Shown piece after piece: positions 12,723 to 26,395 of a stretch of 64,000 nucleotides of DNA (positions are counted from its first letter, which is position 1; each line of letters begins with the position of its first letter). Both the position numbers and the translations under genes were made by a program. This stretch comes from Druceiella hillmani. Its lineage: Eukaryota; Arthropoda; Insecta; Lepidoptera; Hepialidae. Location of the stretch: assembly GCA_039881145.1 (NCBI GenBank), contig JAYKKI010000004.1:45692501-45756500 (forward strand), read 5' to 3'. The notes below the pieces were generated by a model that did not search any database, was not told the origin of the DNA, and worked only from the letters and a program-made list of their open reading frames with translations.

Positions 12723-14045
12723 TCAAGGGTGTTGAGATTGACCATTAATTATAGAGTCTGTAAATGTGTCTTTTCTAATTATACTAAATTTATGTTTATT
12801 ATTTTTGCGTTCTATTGTTATATCTAAAAAATTAAGTTTATTATCGGACTCTACTTCTAAAGTGAATTTGATATTATTGTGTAGGGAGTTAGCAAAGTTA
12901 ACAAACTGGTCTAACTGTCGCTGTGTACCTTTCCAGCATATAAGGATGTCGTCAACGTATTTATAATAGTATAATATATTGGTCGCTAATTTACTGTTTA
13001 AGAGGCTGGTTTCTAGATGGTTCATAAATAACTCAGCTAAAAGGGGACTGAGGGGGGAGCCCATTGCAAGGCCATTAACTTGTTGAAAAAAAAATTATCG
13101 AATATAAAATAATTTTGGTCTATGCATACTTTAAAGAGGTCTCTAATTTTCGATGCTTCAATGGGATTTAACTTTTTCTTTTCTAGGATATCTGAAATTA
13201 TATTTAGGCAATCTTTTGGTGGTATATTAGAAAATAAGTTTACTACGTCGAGTGATACTAATTTACAATTGGGTGGTAGATATATATTTTTTATTTTATT
13301 ACAGAGATCAACAGAGTTTTTAATGGTATGTTTAGGCGCAAATCCGGTTTTATTTCGGAAGATCTTATTCAGGTGAAAAGCTAATTTTTTTGTGGGTGCG
13401 TTTGTGTATGAGACAACAGGTCGTATGGGTATATTTGGTTTATTTTAGGTTGTCCATATAGTATTGGGGGTCTAGGGTTAATTTCTATAACTTTATGTTT
13501 CGTGAATTCGTTAGGAAATATGATGTTACAGGTTTTAATTAATTGTTTTACGTTATCTGCAAATGTCGTGGTGGGGTCCCTTTGTAGTTGAAGTGTGTGT
13601 GTGTGTTTCATCTGGTTTAAGGAAATCGTACACTTTATTTTTATATTCACTTTGGTCTAGAATAACTATAGTGTTGCCTTTATCTGCTTTAGATAGGATG
13701 AGTTTTTCTTTATTAATTTTAATTTGTAAATTATGTTGTGTCAATATTTCGTCATTAATGTGTGTCTTGGTTTTAGAGTATTCTTTAGATATTATATTAG
13801 CAGCTTTGTGTTTAGTAAGTGCGTCCTGGTTACTGAATGCAATGGTTGTATCTACTACTAGTGACTCTATGTTTTTTCTTGATGGTGCGGTAGGAATATT
13901 ACATTTAAATCCTTTATTTAAAAGTTCTAGTTCTTTATTATTAAATGTTGATTGTGAAAGGTTTACTATTCTGGGATAAAACGTTTGTTTGGGTGTGACT
14001 TTTAGTTTCTGGGTTTTGGCTTTTAGTTTTTTAATTTTGTTTAAT
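12723..14045 (-). pseudogene. Penelope-like element: reverse transcriptase with N-terminal region
   Basis: Minus-strand translation gives an N-terminal region (about 14040-13620), then ILYGQPKI and IPIRPVVSYTNAPTKKL (13470-13380), which match the fingers region of Penelope RTs. Motif A follows as SLDVVNLFSNIP near 13240, then NGLAMGSPLSPLLAELFMNH (near 13050), and the catalytic YKYVDDILICW (12968-12936). Both catalytic motifs are intact at residue level. The frame is broken near a CA-repeat around 13600, near 13435, and in a T-run near 13087. An in-frame TGA at 12723-12725 separates it from the linker. The breaks at simple repeats suggest slippage or sequencing error as well as decay. Confidence 0.85.
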
Positions 14046-14089
14046 CGTTTTTATGTTATGTTTTTTATTATAGTACATCTCAGAAAAAA

Positions 14090-14900
14090 AACATCAACTC
14101 TCATAAATAACAAACATGTCAACAGAATTTCCCAAGCAAACATAAACCAATTTCAATGCTAGAGACGCAGTGAGAAGTTTAATTCATAAACATTACTAAT
14201 TTTATTTTGATATTAGTCCTATGACACATACACCAAGTACAGCAATAAAGTAGAGCCTACTATCCGAAAGTAAATTAAAAACTGAAACAAATATATCTTG
14301 GTCCGTCGAAACTAAATGAATTTTTTGAACATTAATAAATGTTAAATCGACTTTAAATTGTGATTTATCTTCATAAAATCTAATTTTTTGCGCGATACTT
14401 TCACGCACGCGTCTTTGCTCCAAATTTGAGTATTACGTTAATGCAATGTAATATTAAGTCATATCCGACGGGAATAAAAACAAACTGCGACCAAAAGGCA
14501 CACAAATTTTCAAATTAAGGCCCTTATGATTTAATACTTATGCTAATCCTTTGTATAACCGGGCATTATAACTGATCATCCCATAACGTACAGCAATTTG
14601 AAGTAGAGCATATTCACTCTAACGTCCATTACATTACAAAACATCAGCTCAAATCCGTCAATCATAAAAGTGATTTATAAAGGAGAGGGTAAATATGCAA
14701 TAACCCTTTCAATACCATAACAATGAGCTGTATTTGGAAGCGTTCTGGAGATTGAGCAGACAATTTGGACGCCACAGTTTAATAATTTACTAATTGTTCT
14801 GTACATGGGAAAAATTATGTTTAATATTCATATAGAAACTGTTTTATTTTCCAAGTTAAATTTGGTTTATCATGCTATCTTCTACCTAAAGTAAATTTTC
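14090..14900. repeat. Diverged duplicated block, copy 2 (right part)
   Basis: This aligns with about 4090-4900 in the same orientation. Shared landmarks are an AAGCAAA run at 14132 (4158 in copy 1), CGCGTCTTT at 14406, ATATCCGACGGG at 14460, CTTATGCTAATCC at 14537 and a TTCTGTACATGGGA segment near 14798. There is no coding signal. The Penelope element ends just upstream near 14060, so the block boundary probably marks its insertion point. Confidence 0.55.
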
Positions 14901-17672
14901 CGCCCATTCCTTTTTTCCATGATTTATACACATTAACTTATACCAAAAATACAATACTTTTTTTGTTGATCAATTAGTTTATCACCTACTTTAGCTACTA
15001 TTTGACTAGTATATGAGATTATATATAAGTTTACTGATGAGAAATAGAACTGTTACATGGGGGATAATAAAAAAAATATTGTTTTATTCTCCATGGATTT
15101 TGTCGCTCTGCGCCTAATATCTACTTTTCCCATTATCCACTTTATAATCAATACACAGACATGGAACGGTAATTATTAGTTATGATTTTTATGCTTGGTT
15201 CACATATTTTTTTATGAAAAAGTGATACTTCACTCTAGAATTCAGTTGGCAGTTTTAATGTTAAATAACTCTGATGTGTTGCTACTGATTTTCGCTTTGG
15301 ATGTCGATATCACATTTCAGGATGACCGCTAACGGAAGCACATATATCAAATATTTCCACGGCGGTCGCTTTGTCAAGAACATGTTCAATTAATCTATTT
15401 TATCAACGCAATATTGTATTAAAAATATCATATATTTCGCGTAATCTGTTATTATACACCAAATATATTTTTGTGAAAATAATTGTTTCTTTGCCCTTAA
15501 AAGATACCGCTTTTCATCGTTAACAATAAATACCCTAATTCATAAACTGTTAAGTATCGTAAATTAAACAATATGTAAGTCATTTCTGAAGGATAAATAA
15601 TCATTACGGCATAACATACAAATTAATAACAATATTTGTGGGCTAGGCTTACTAAAAGTGTTTTTTTCTTTTGACATAGTTGCTCTCATAAGGAATATTT
15701 GTTTTAGATATTAACGAACATTATCCCGAAATACAAATAGTTGTCAGTTTCTGAAGTAAGAATTCGCAGCCAAGTTTCTGGATTATATAGCACTAAATTA
15801 GAAATTACATTAAAAAATATTTTTTTATACAGAACTAGAATTGATAATTTAATTTTTATTACTTCACTAGATGTAATTTTCATTTGACTCGCGAAGAAAT
15901 CTTGTCCGATAAGTTGATAAAAAAAACGTTCGCTTATGTTTAAATTTTCGTCACCAAATCTGTGTACGCAATCACTTTTTTAGGAAATATTGATTCTGAA
16001 CCAGTTTTTCAACTGATGGTCGTTGATTTTAAATTGGACCATTCAAAATATAAATATTGGACGGAAAGTAACACCATCTGTATGGATTAAAAATAATTTT
16101 CGATTACCCTCTAAGAAACTATTTGATTTTTAATTACAAGACAATTGCAAATATTAATGTGCAACGCGACATGCACGTGATGATCGTGAATAATTGATCA
16201 AATAATTGCTAAGTTAGTTAACAAACATACAGACGATCTACATACACTTTTTATTATAAATTAGGATGTATAAATCATAGAAAATAAGAGGGAATTAAGA
16301 TTTTATTTAAGGTAGAAGGCAATATGTTTAAACCACGTAACAATCCCATAAGGACTGACTAAAAGAAAAACTGGAAGGTATCGTTTCAGTGTTTAATTTA
16401 TTTTCAAAGTGTGGATTAGTGGCTTTACTTTAAAGTGATGCTTAGTTCTTTATAGAAATTGCCAACGCTATTTTTGTGTTAAAATAAAATTTGCACAATC
16501 CATGTATTAAACTTATCACTGCCCCTTTGTTTATTTTTAAATAGACAGAAATTTATTTAGTTTTTCTAGGAAATTTCTATTGATATGCTCATTTCGCAGA
16601 AATGTGATGTTTCTTTGATATAGTAAAGTATAAAGATAAGATTAAAATATTCAGATTACGAAGAATACGGTAGTCTAAAACTACATATAAGGAAGAATGA
16701 AATCAATGGATATAAGTAAAATGAAAGCAATTGAATAACAAGAATCGCATCGAGTTATATTTTGACAGAATATTTTGTGACGGAATATAAAATGCAAATG
16801 CAATACTATTTTTGGGATTGACAGACACTATACCAGTGAATAAATATCAAGAACGATATTGACAAAAATAACTATTTACATTATCAAATCAGTAAATAGT
16901 TTAAGCAAAAATGGGACGGAGTTTCGTCATTAATTCCAAACCCATAAACGCGAAAATTGAACTTGAACTTGAATAGGTTTAATATACCTAATCCAATAAA
17001 GTTTAAAAGAAAAATTCATTCCGAAGAGACCGGAAAAAATTTACAGACCTGATTAAAAAAAAATGGAACGTCTCTTCACCCTAAACGTTCGGACGAATCG
17101 AGATTCGGTTACAATTTGTGTGGCGGCGTTCATGGTCAAATTGGGATGCACGCTTTCTTGTGAAAGTAGACCTTGAATGTTTTTTCTATTTTACTTTTTG
17201 TAATAAATTTGCAATTTTCTTCTTGTAGACGTACGAGCACCGTCATATTGAATGTTATTTTTTTATTTCAATTAGTAACTTCATTAACGAATATTTACTT
17301 ATTTACAATGTACTTATTATTATTAATATTAATATACATATTTACAATAATTCAACTAATTAATTGCCAATAAACTTCTGTTTAAACATTTTAATTCTTG
17401 CTCGAAGTTCAGTTCACTAAAATTTGCAAATTTTTATAGACATTTGTAAACTTTCACATTCGTGTTTCACACACAATTTAAAATTTACCAATTTATTGTG
17501 GTCGGAAAGATATTTTTTTGAGAGCTGGACATACGCGGACCCACACTGTCTAAGGCCTATTTAAAATAAGAGACATTTTACGTCCCTGATCTATTTCTAC
17601 TGCAAATTGTATTCCAAAATATTCAACGTCACTCTGTAACACATTTTATTTCACGATTTTATATACATATCA
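14901..17672. other. AT-rich stretch, no gene recognised
   Basis: No gene is visible. Around 16955-16976 there is a TTGAACTTGAACTTGAA tail resembling the 3' end of the non-LTR element at 11045, so a very short retrotransposon end may lie here on the plus strand. At 17090-17120 a short DESRFG-like translation resembles Tc1-type transposases, but it is too short to call. Confidence 0.6.
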
Positions 17673-17689
17673 TACACACACACATATAT

Positions 17690-17753
<64 letters not shown>
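17673..17753. repeat. (CA)/(AT)n microsatellite
   Basis: A short CACACA lead-in followed by an AT dinucleotide run containing ATAC interruptions. Confidence 0.95.
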
Positions 17754-17757
<4 letters not shown>

Positions 17758-17934
17758 GCACGAACTTATTAAGAGGCTCAATTATTAAGAGCTTAAAATA
17801 GTAAATAAAATCTCAATTTCAACTCATTGGATACGTTCCTAAATATTAATATACTGGTGGTGTTCCACGCTTTCCCTCGCGTGATATACGGAAAAAGAAA
17901 AAATAATACTCATATGTTGCTCTTGTTTATAAAC

Positions 17935-18165
17935 TATTACCATACCAAACATTATCAAAATCCGTCCAGTAGATTTTGCGAGATACCCGTATAAATTAAC
18001 ATGCAAACAGACAGACAAAAATTCTAAAAATAATTTTAGAATTTTTATTCTAACTATTATTCTTTAACGCTAAATTAATCACTTTTTTTAAATATTTTCA
18101 AGGTACGAAATTCACTCTGTTACAATTTTATTACACATATATATTAAATCAAATATGACTTTAAT
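17935..18165 (+). repeat. Dispersed repeat with CAGACAGACAAAAATTCT motif
   Basis: This contains a CGTCCAGTAGATTTTGCGAG-type segment, a CAGACAGACAAA motif, and then GCTAAATTAATCACTTTTTT and CTGTTACAATTTTATTACA. The last two also occur in the tandem copies at 31415-31798, so this is a member of the same dispersed family. Within it, 18017-18045 (AAAATTCTAAAAATAATTTT plus its continuation) is nearly palindromic. I see no coding content. Confidence 0.6.
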
Positions 18166-18491
18166 TATGTTAAATATTTGCATCTTTTAAACATTTATGC
18201 ATATTTTAAATAAAAAAAGTAAATCAAATGGTAAACCCGATTACAAATTAAGTTTTTCCCACGTACGAAATGCCAATAGTACTCAACTACTCCAAGAGTA
18301 TTTGAAAAGACTATGCAAGTATATAGATATAATAGTATTTATTGAAAAAGCCTACAATATTTTTTGCAATATACATAATTACAGTCCGACAGTATTGTAT
18401 TTTAATTATTATAAAAATATTGGCAAATGAGAATTTTGTTGATATCGACCAAACCAATAAGAAATTTCACACGCTGTAATAAGCATAAGAA

Positions 18492-18510
18492 ACACACACA
18501 CACACACATA

Positions 18511-18562
<52 letters not shown>
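18492..18562. repeat. Compound (CA)n-(TA)n microsatellite
   Basis: An ACACAC run passing through TATGTACA into a TA run. Confidence 0.95.
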
Positions 18563-18566
<4 letters not shown>

Positions 18567-21500
18567 TAATAACAATGACAAATCTAATATTCCCAGTAAA
18601 ACATAAGCTTAAAATATATCGTAACGATTTGTAAGATGTAATTTTCTTTGTGGTTGCCATTCATCACATTGTTCTGAACAGGAAAACTTAAAGAACTGTG
18701 TTGGAATAAAACAAAAATTTGCTAAAAATATTCATTTTTTTCTTTGTTTTTATTACGAGTATTATTATTATCTCAATTCAATTTAAAATAACGATGTTTT
18801 AAAACTAGCTGCTTAACCCGGTTTTATCTAAAATAAATATGCAGAGTTGCATCTTTTGTACAAAGATTTTATACTCAAAATGTTTTTATGGACACTGTTA
18901 GCTTTAAGATGTTAAAAGCTTTATTTCAACTAAATAATTTGTTTTTGAGTCAAACTTAAAGAATACTCTTAAATAAATGAAACTTTCCTCTCTTTAAAGT
19001 GAATATGACTTACACATTGTTTTTTGCTCTTTCCTTTGCATGTCAATAAGTTGCGACCCGGTTGCAAGCAAGTGGGAGGAAGATAATTAATATTCTGAAT
19101 GAGATCAAATTCATTGCCAATTCATATTTACTTAAACGTTTTATATTTATGTGACGTATTTATTTATATTTATAAATTCGCTGGTCAATATTGGCAGTGG
19201 TGATCCCAAAATTCTTAAATCGATTTTAATGAATTCATGATGATAGTAATCACCAATACCAAAATATTGAGCTAATTAAAGAAAAGGAAAATGATGAAAG
19301 ATAAATGTACCCATTAACTATAAGCAGTAACCGCACTACGAATGTTCCATGAAATTAATAAAAATATTAACATGATTTTTCGCTACGTAATTTAAAATAA
19401 TGTTACAATCAGTGTCAACCTGAAAAAGCTGTGATGTTGTGATGTATGGACGGAAGGACATCACAAATTTGCCAGGCATAATTATTTGAAATTGAATTGT
19501 GAGAATTTAAGATAAAACAATATATTTTCTTGATTTTTGAAAAGTTATATTTGTGCAGTTATATTGCTTACGTTTAAAAACAATTATTATCTGAAAAAGT
19601 TTCCAATGATTAATTTGTTTAACGTAAAAGACGATATTTTGGTATACTCAAATAAAATTTTCTATTTTTAATTTATTCAAGAATTGAACGAAAGTCTTAC
19701 ATTTTATAAAATAGAGATAACTAATAATTTATGAAGTGCTATAGAAATAAATCCCGATATTTGACGCCTTAGAATAATAATGGAATTAAATTGTTTAATC
19801 ATTATCCATTTGTTTCTTCCGTGTTAAAACGTAAATGCAGTTTTTATATTCCTGTTTCTATTTTTAACTTCTCGAATAAAAGTGACCATTCAGAAATATA
19901 TACGTAAGGTTAGATAATTCAACAGGAAGTTATGAGCCAGAACAGTTATAAACGGGAAACGAAAATAAGCATGTTGAAGAAAAAACGGTTTTCTTTTGTA
20001 AAGACTGATAAATGAACAAAAGAACAAATTCACATTCGAAGGCTTCAAAATATAATAAACGGTCCAAACGTATGGTTTTCTGACAAATTCGTTCTAATAT
20101 ACGCTTAAGCCATGTGTGTTTAGTACAACAAAAGGTTTTTTATGTAAAATATATAAAATGTGAAAACTACGCTATCTTTGTTGAGAATCGACGGTCGATA
20201 TTGGATACTATACACGAGTGGATTGCTTATTCGAGGCGGTCCGCTTCAATTTTTTTAACTCGTAAACGCAAGGCTTAAGGCAGAAGAATTTTTAGAAACG
20301 TTTCACAATATTTCGCACGCTACTGAACACGTCGCAATAGGAAATGTTTTCCGAGTTAAGTTTATATTTTTCTTTCATTTCACACTCGACGAATGGAGAT
20401 AGTCATTGCCACTGCGATATAGTTTTATTGTAGCGACGTTGAAAAATCTCCGAACCAATAAATATATTATCGTCTTCGATTTAACAAGCTTTTTGCTGTC
20501 ATTTTCGTAGCTTTTTTATCAAATCAACTAAGCGCATAAGAAATGTATGAATATAAATAATACACATGCATATGGAGTACCGCATAGGAAATTAGACAGC
20601 GAGCAAAAAATGATAGTCAAAGGGTTGAGGTCCGGAAGGTATGATAAGTCCAGGAGAAAACATTATTTCACACATTACCAACTCCGTAGGTCTACGCATA
20701 TAGAGGCCGCTATACAGAAGTTGCAGAAATATTGGCTCTCGTAGTGACTAAACAAAACATAGTCACGGCAAAGTAAAGTTTGACCGTGAAAGTTTAACTG
20801 AATAGAATTGTTCAAGAATCCTCTGTAACGTGTCAAAAATCGCTGGAATGAAGAGGCGGGTTTATTAATTATCAGTCTAATAAGTCTCTCTCTTCCTTTT
20901 ATCCATTTTATTCTTCTTTTATTGAATTTCAATATTAAGGTTTACGATTCAAACGATAATTTTAGTTGCAAAACTATTTTGTACTCCAATGTTGATGACA
21001 TTCAACGAGGTATTTTTTTCATGTCATAATAATTTTTTTTACGCTACACTTTCGGACTTTAAAAATTATCACAATTTTATATCTCATTGAATATGATATT
21101 GCGGAGCATTTGAAATATTTCAATTATGTTTGGAAACTAAGAGCAAGGGAGAAGAGTATCAACCAAGTTTTTTTAAAAGAATTACAAGAATATTCTTCTC
21201 GGTAGTAGGTAAAATTGTTATTTCCATATCATTGTAAGAAATGTCTATTGCTTTATTCGAATAAACTTTATATTATTATAAAGTAAATATCAATGTCGTT
21301 ATATTAAAAGCGAATCCAATACATAATTCAGAAAATGTTTTTATATATCTCGCTTGTAAATAATTTATTTTTGTTTTTGTTTATTCGTTTCGCTATTTGA
21401 ATTTAAGTTCTTTTAAATTTTATGCAAATTATATATCCGATTTAATTTGTGTCCAACTTGTTAAATTAATAATTTTGTCATGTCACTAATAATTAATTAC

Positions 21501-24500
21501 GTTTTGAACGCCCAGTTTTTCAAAAAGCTTTTGTCTGCCATCAAATATTAAAGGTGATTTGGCAGAAAGGCTATTTAATCACAGTTTATTTCGTTTCGTA
21601 TAAAATATATGAACGAAATGACAACAACGGAAGCGAGATAAACAAATAAGTTGAGACAAGAGGAAGCGAGGAAGGGGTGATACAATTTTAAGCTTCCTCC
21701 AATTTTTTTAAGTATTCAAGCCGCTCACAACTGAGTTATTATGTAAAGTATTCCTTAAATAAAAAATGTCTTTAAGGAGAATTTTATCTGTTGATAATAG
21801 GTGTCAGATATTAAATTTTTAACGTAAAATGATGCGTATTTTTGACCTTCAAATATTTAAGTTCTTAGTTTTTTTATTTTAAATATCCAGTAAACGGTGT
21901 TTTTAAGTATTTAATGACAAAAAAAATGTTATTGAAAACCGTAACAAAAGATCGTTAAAAAAATATAATTTGTAATGAATATATTTTGAACAAGGTCTAA
22001 TAAAGTTAAGCATGAGTTTTTTTTAATTAAATAAAGGTAAAATTTAGTAAAAATTAAAAATTAATTTCAGCCGAAGTGAAATATTTTTCCCATAGCTTGA
22101 TTTTTACGTTAAATAAATATATTACATTACGCTTTATTAATATTTATTTTATACATTTTTCACACGCATCTAAATTTGAAGAAACAAGAACAAACAGCAT
22201 TTCTTGGCACAAAATGTGTCAATTTTGTATTGATTGCTTATTATTGCAAGTTTTGTGCGGATACGTTTCTGGAAAAGTGATCAGGTGCACAATATCGAGA
22301 GCATTGACAAATATCGAACGGTGAAGGGCTTGAAGTGGTATTAAAACTGTTACTTTCGCTGTTTGAGTCGTTGAAAGAAGGAATTGTTTAAACCAAAGTG
22401 TTCGTCGAAAAAAAGTTAGTCTATGATGAATTTTAACTTTCGATATGATTTTTGCTTATTGTATTTTTAATTTGGGAACACAATTCCGAGCCAAAGTATG
22501 AGAAAGTAAGACTGGTAACCATCGAATTATTGCATATTGCGTTTTAGAAATGTATTTTCAAATCTTCAATGCACTGAAATAAACTTAAATTCTGTGATAC
22601 CGTTTAGTGTTTTTCCGATGTTTAATAAAGTGACTACCAATATTAATAAAGACACTTTGCTTGTAAATGCCAAAACTATTTAATCGATAAAGAAACAAAT
22701 ATAATATGAAACCATGAATATGGGAAGAATTATTGTACGACTGGATTTATCATGCCAATTTTAAAAATACTGGTAGCAGAGAAAGAAAACAACAAAATGA
22801 TAATGATTTTCGAAATATATTTTCTTCCCCGGTTTTCTGAAAATATTATGTAGAATAAAAATTAATGTTGAGTTTATTTACCATTAGTATTAATATAGTT
22901 ACTGTGAATTTTGTTAAAATAGATATGATATTTAAAAATAAACGGCGTTGAAATATCCAACACGTTCATAAAAAACTCTTGTTGATTTCTTAAGAAATAA
23001 TACCGATAACCGACACCGATATCAAGTCAACAGATGATCTACTTAACAAATAAAATTATGAAATTTTGATAACAGATCAATATAGTGTCAAATTCAATCG
23101 AATATGAAATTTAAGCACATGATTATAAAGTAACTATTCTGAATTGCTGGTGAATCACTCGATTATATTTTACTCTCACTTTATACTAAAATGTACTAAG
23201 ATATTTTTGGCTCCTGAGAATTGTGATATATGAGTACAAAGGTAGAACTGAAACTAACATATTTATTGCGATTTTGTGACGATATTTTGATAATATATCA
23301 GATCGGTTTTTCATAAAAGTCATGTGGTCATCAACTATTAAATCATCGGTGAAAATGTATTATGATGCATGTATATAGTATTATTATGCATCGAAGCTTA
23401 GTGAGCATCAGTTGAAATTTAAGCGATAGATTTAAGCTAGTCAAATTAAAGAACAGTACTAAAGAGTGTTTGAGGAGTACACAGTAGTATATAAATTGTG
23501 AAGTGTTATTAAAACCTACCATTCAGAGTAGCAAGGCGATATAAATCTGGAAATATCACGAGTTAAAATCGAGAGCAATCAATTTAAATTGAATATTCCT
23601 CGGGACTGATATTTTAAATTAGAATAAGTCCTATTTTTAATAGTAAAAAACAATTTGTTTGGATCGATGATTGAGCTTGTAATTATATTGTAGTCGTTGT
23701 CGGTATAATCAGCTTTAACAATTGTGTAAGTTGTTTGATAATTTTGATTGAATGTTGAAAGTTTTGAAACATGCTGTAGATGTAATATGTTTAAAAGACT
23801 TTTGAGAAGTATTCTTAATAAATATTGATAGATGGGGTATGAACCGAGTATATTAAATAAGAATATGATTTGAATACAATGGTATAGTTCAAAGAACTAT
23901 AAATCAATAAGTGTATCAAAATCAAATGACACTTGCTGCTTATCATGCATATGTATAAACCTATATGTATACATATATCAGTCAGTTTGTAGCTAGCTAT
24001 ACGGTTATTTTTTTAGTGTCGATGTATGATTTTTAGAAAGCCCATGAATCTTTATGTCTACATTTTGCTTTGAGAACTCTTAAATATTTCTCAATTTTGA
24101 AAAATATAATTTCTATTACACCTTTCAAATTGAAATTGACACATTTGTCATAGTCTTTTTTCTGTCGACATAATTAGAGATAGTAAAGGTAAATAGTAAA
24201 ATATTTACACTATGTAATACCAGTTACAGCACAATATGCGCCCTTAATAAGTGAAGCGTTTGGATAATATGGGTTGTGATTTATGGAGTTGCTATTTTGC
24301 CGTTATACTGCCATATCTTCTTATATCACAGGGAGATGGTGTACAAAATGAAAAGTAGTAAAATATAGTAACGCACAATCAACATAATTTATTGTATGGT
24401 TAAATCTCATGCTAAGACAAATATTAGTACTAGTCAGTCGCCTAATACCTAAAGAGTTTATCAATTTAACAGTTTTAGGTTTTGTTTGATTCATATGAAA

Positions 24501-25022
24501 TTATAATACAATGACATATAAATCATTGTATTAAAATGACAATTTAGTTGTGAGAGATGTAGGTTATAATGATGAATTAAATGTCTGAAAGCATTTACGG
24601 GTAGTTTGTCGCATAGATAATGGGCCCTTGTTTGGAAATCGACTCGAATAATTTAATTTTCCAAAATTTAAATGCCATCAATTTTGAATTAATATACTTC
24701 ATTCAACCGGTTTGTATAGCATATACTTACTCGGGTATTAAAATTAGGTGTATATGTTGATTCACACGGTGACGTTTTAGTTTCACAAGTATTTAAACGT
24801 ATGAATTTCTTCCAAGTAAATAATATATATTGAAACGTTGTTAGCTTTAAATTAAACAATATCTACTGTAAGTACTTGCTGTATTAAATAATTAGTTTCC
24901 AAAGGCATCCGATTATCCAAGCTTAATTAGTTTATTCCGTTCCATTAAAAGTAGAAAATTTAGACAACACCATGTTGTGGTTTCCGACGTTTCAACTCTC
25001 ATTAAAGTTAATGATTCTTCTT
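18563..25022. other. AT-rich stretch, no gene recognised
   Basis: About 6.5 kb with only short, motif-free open frames (the longest is 85 codons). A small 9-bp inverted repeat (TTGTGATGT...ACATCACAA) lies near 19437-19466. I recognise no transposon protein, RNA gene or LTR. Confidence 0.65.
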
Positions 25023-25094
25023 AGGCTTGCGGTCGGAACCGTCGAATCCTCGCCATCGCATGGCGAGGATTCGACGGGTTCCGACCGCAAGCCT
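25023..25094. other. GC-rich near-perfect palindrome (35-bp stem)
   Basis: The left arm 25023-25056 begins AGGCTTGCGGTCGGAACC and the right arm 25060-25094 is its reverse complement apart from one extra G (a single-base bulge). The loop is CGC. The stem is markedly GC- and CpG-rich in a region that is otherwise strongly AT-rich. The arms include TCGAATCCTCGCCAT and its complement. There is no terminal duplication and no coding context that I trust. It could be a very short fold-back element, a recent inverted duplication, or a library or assembly chimera. Confidence 0.9.
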
Positions 25095-25448
25095 TGGCCG
25101 CCTCTTTTTGTGTACAATTATGTGTTTATTTATTTATTCTTTTTGTGCACAATTTATGTATTTCCTTTTGATGTAACTCAAAAAACTTCCAATGATTTAT
25201 AACAGAGTTTAAAAATTGCACGCAAAAGATCTTAGCCAACTCTAATTATATCTAAATATTTCACATTCAGTTATAATTACACTGAACAAATTTGTCACAG
25301 TTTTATAAATTCCTATTAACAAAGGTTTTCGAATTTTTACTCTGATTAGTGCAAAATAATTCATAATTCATTGTCTTACATGTATTTTGTAACATATTAT
25401 CACACTATTATAACCTGCCTGTTCATGGTTATATTTATTAGTTTTGTG

Positions 25449-25449
<1 letters not shown>

Positions 25450-25484
<35 letters not shown>
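25450..25484. repeat. (AT)n microsatellite
   Basis: A short pure AT dinucleotide run. Confidence 0.95.
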
Positions 25485-25486
<2 letters not shown>

Positions 25487-26395
25487 TATCTTTGAAGTTC
25501 TCATTCAATTTTATTGATACTTCTAATTTATTTACAATCTTGTTTTTATATTAATTATTTCAAGAATAAATTAAAATTACAGAAGAAAAAATTATTTCCG
25601 TAAAATTTAATAATTTATTAACATTTGGTAAGCGAATATCACGTACGCCTACCTCTTTTACATTTTAATTTCCCGTTAAAAAAATCTCCACAAAGTATTG
25701 CTAAATCGATTAAATCATAGCTTGTGGACGCACATATGCTTTAAAGGGGTAATTTTTTTCTGGAAGTTGATGTACTTCCGGATTAATATGACGTGTGTTA
25801 TTTTTTGTACAAAGCTTCTCGATTTATTTAACAATTGAACACTTCGAAACCATCGTAGTGTCTGCTACATTTCCGAATAATTTTAAAGATAAATATATAT
25901 AATAGTAGTTTCTTCTATATGGGCATTTGGTACTTGCGTCCTGGTATAGTAATTGCATCTTTGCATACTGGTAATTGGGGTCAATTCTGTGTGTTTGCAT
26001 TCAAGTTACATTTTTGGTATCGTCTATCTAATTCTTTTCTCTTTTTTTGAGGCTAGTATTTATCCCTTTATTATAATAAAATGCAAATGAAGTAATAAAT
26101 AATGTATAAAAATTAACTTCTCCATGAAAAGGTATATGTTTTCTTAGAGTGATGGTTTGACAGTTGTTATACTTCAACTGACTTTTATTTTGCGCTCTCA
26201 TTCCTAGTAACACAGTCTGCATTATATCAGGCCTTGACTAGTTACCAATAAATTCATTGATAATGACAACATAAGTTTTGTTACAAGCATTAACTGATAT
26301 TCGTGGAAATACTACTTATTCAGACTTTAAAACCGATGATATTCGCATTACTATTGCAGATATCGATTAGAAAAAAGTACAAGGTATAAAAACTA
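25485..26395. other. AT-rich stretch, no gene recognised
   Basis: Nothing recognised. It lies upstream of the copia pol relic and may hold unrecognisable 5' parts of that element. Confidence 0.5.

Larger units (their letters stand above)
11440..14060 (-). mobile_element. Penelope-like retroelement, decayed
   Basis: On the minus strand this interval carries, in order, an N-terminal region, a reverse transcriptase with a YVDD box, a GIY-YIG endonuclease, and a 3' region with a hammerhead-like ribozyme fold. This is the domain order of endonuclease-bearing Penelope-like elements, which have an uninterrupted RT-linker-EN protein and terminal repeats that carry hammerhead motifs. I found no 5' copy of the terminal repeat, so the element is probably 5'-truncated. 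Its limits are approximate, because the 3' boundary is blurred by the adjoining non-LTR tail. It sits inside the second copy of a duplicated block. At least four reading-frame lesions show that it is dead. Confidence 0.88.

Noticed and set aside
13563..13979. 138-codon open frame on the plus strand
   Set aside because: It lies opposite the Penelope-like RT N-terminal region and is a shadow of the minus-strand coding sequence.
17090..17165. Short DESRFG-like translation resembling a Tc1 transposase
   Set aside because: Only about 25 residues with no flanking support, TIRs or second motif.
20040..20330. Translation resembling a transposase segment (VWFSDKFVL)
   Set aside because: Frames break at once and no further catalytic motif or terminal repeat could be found.
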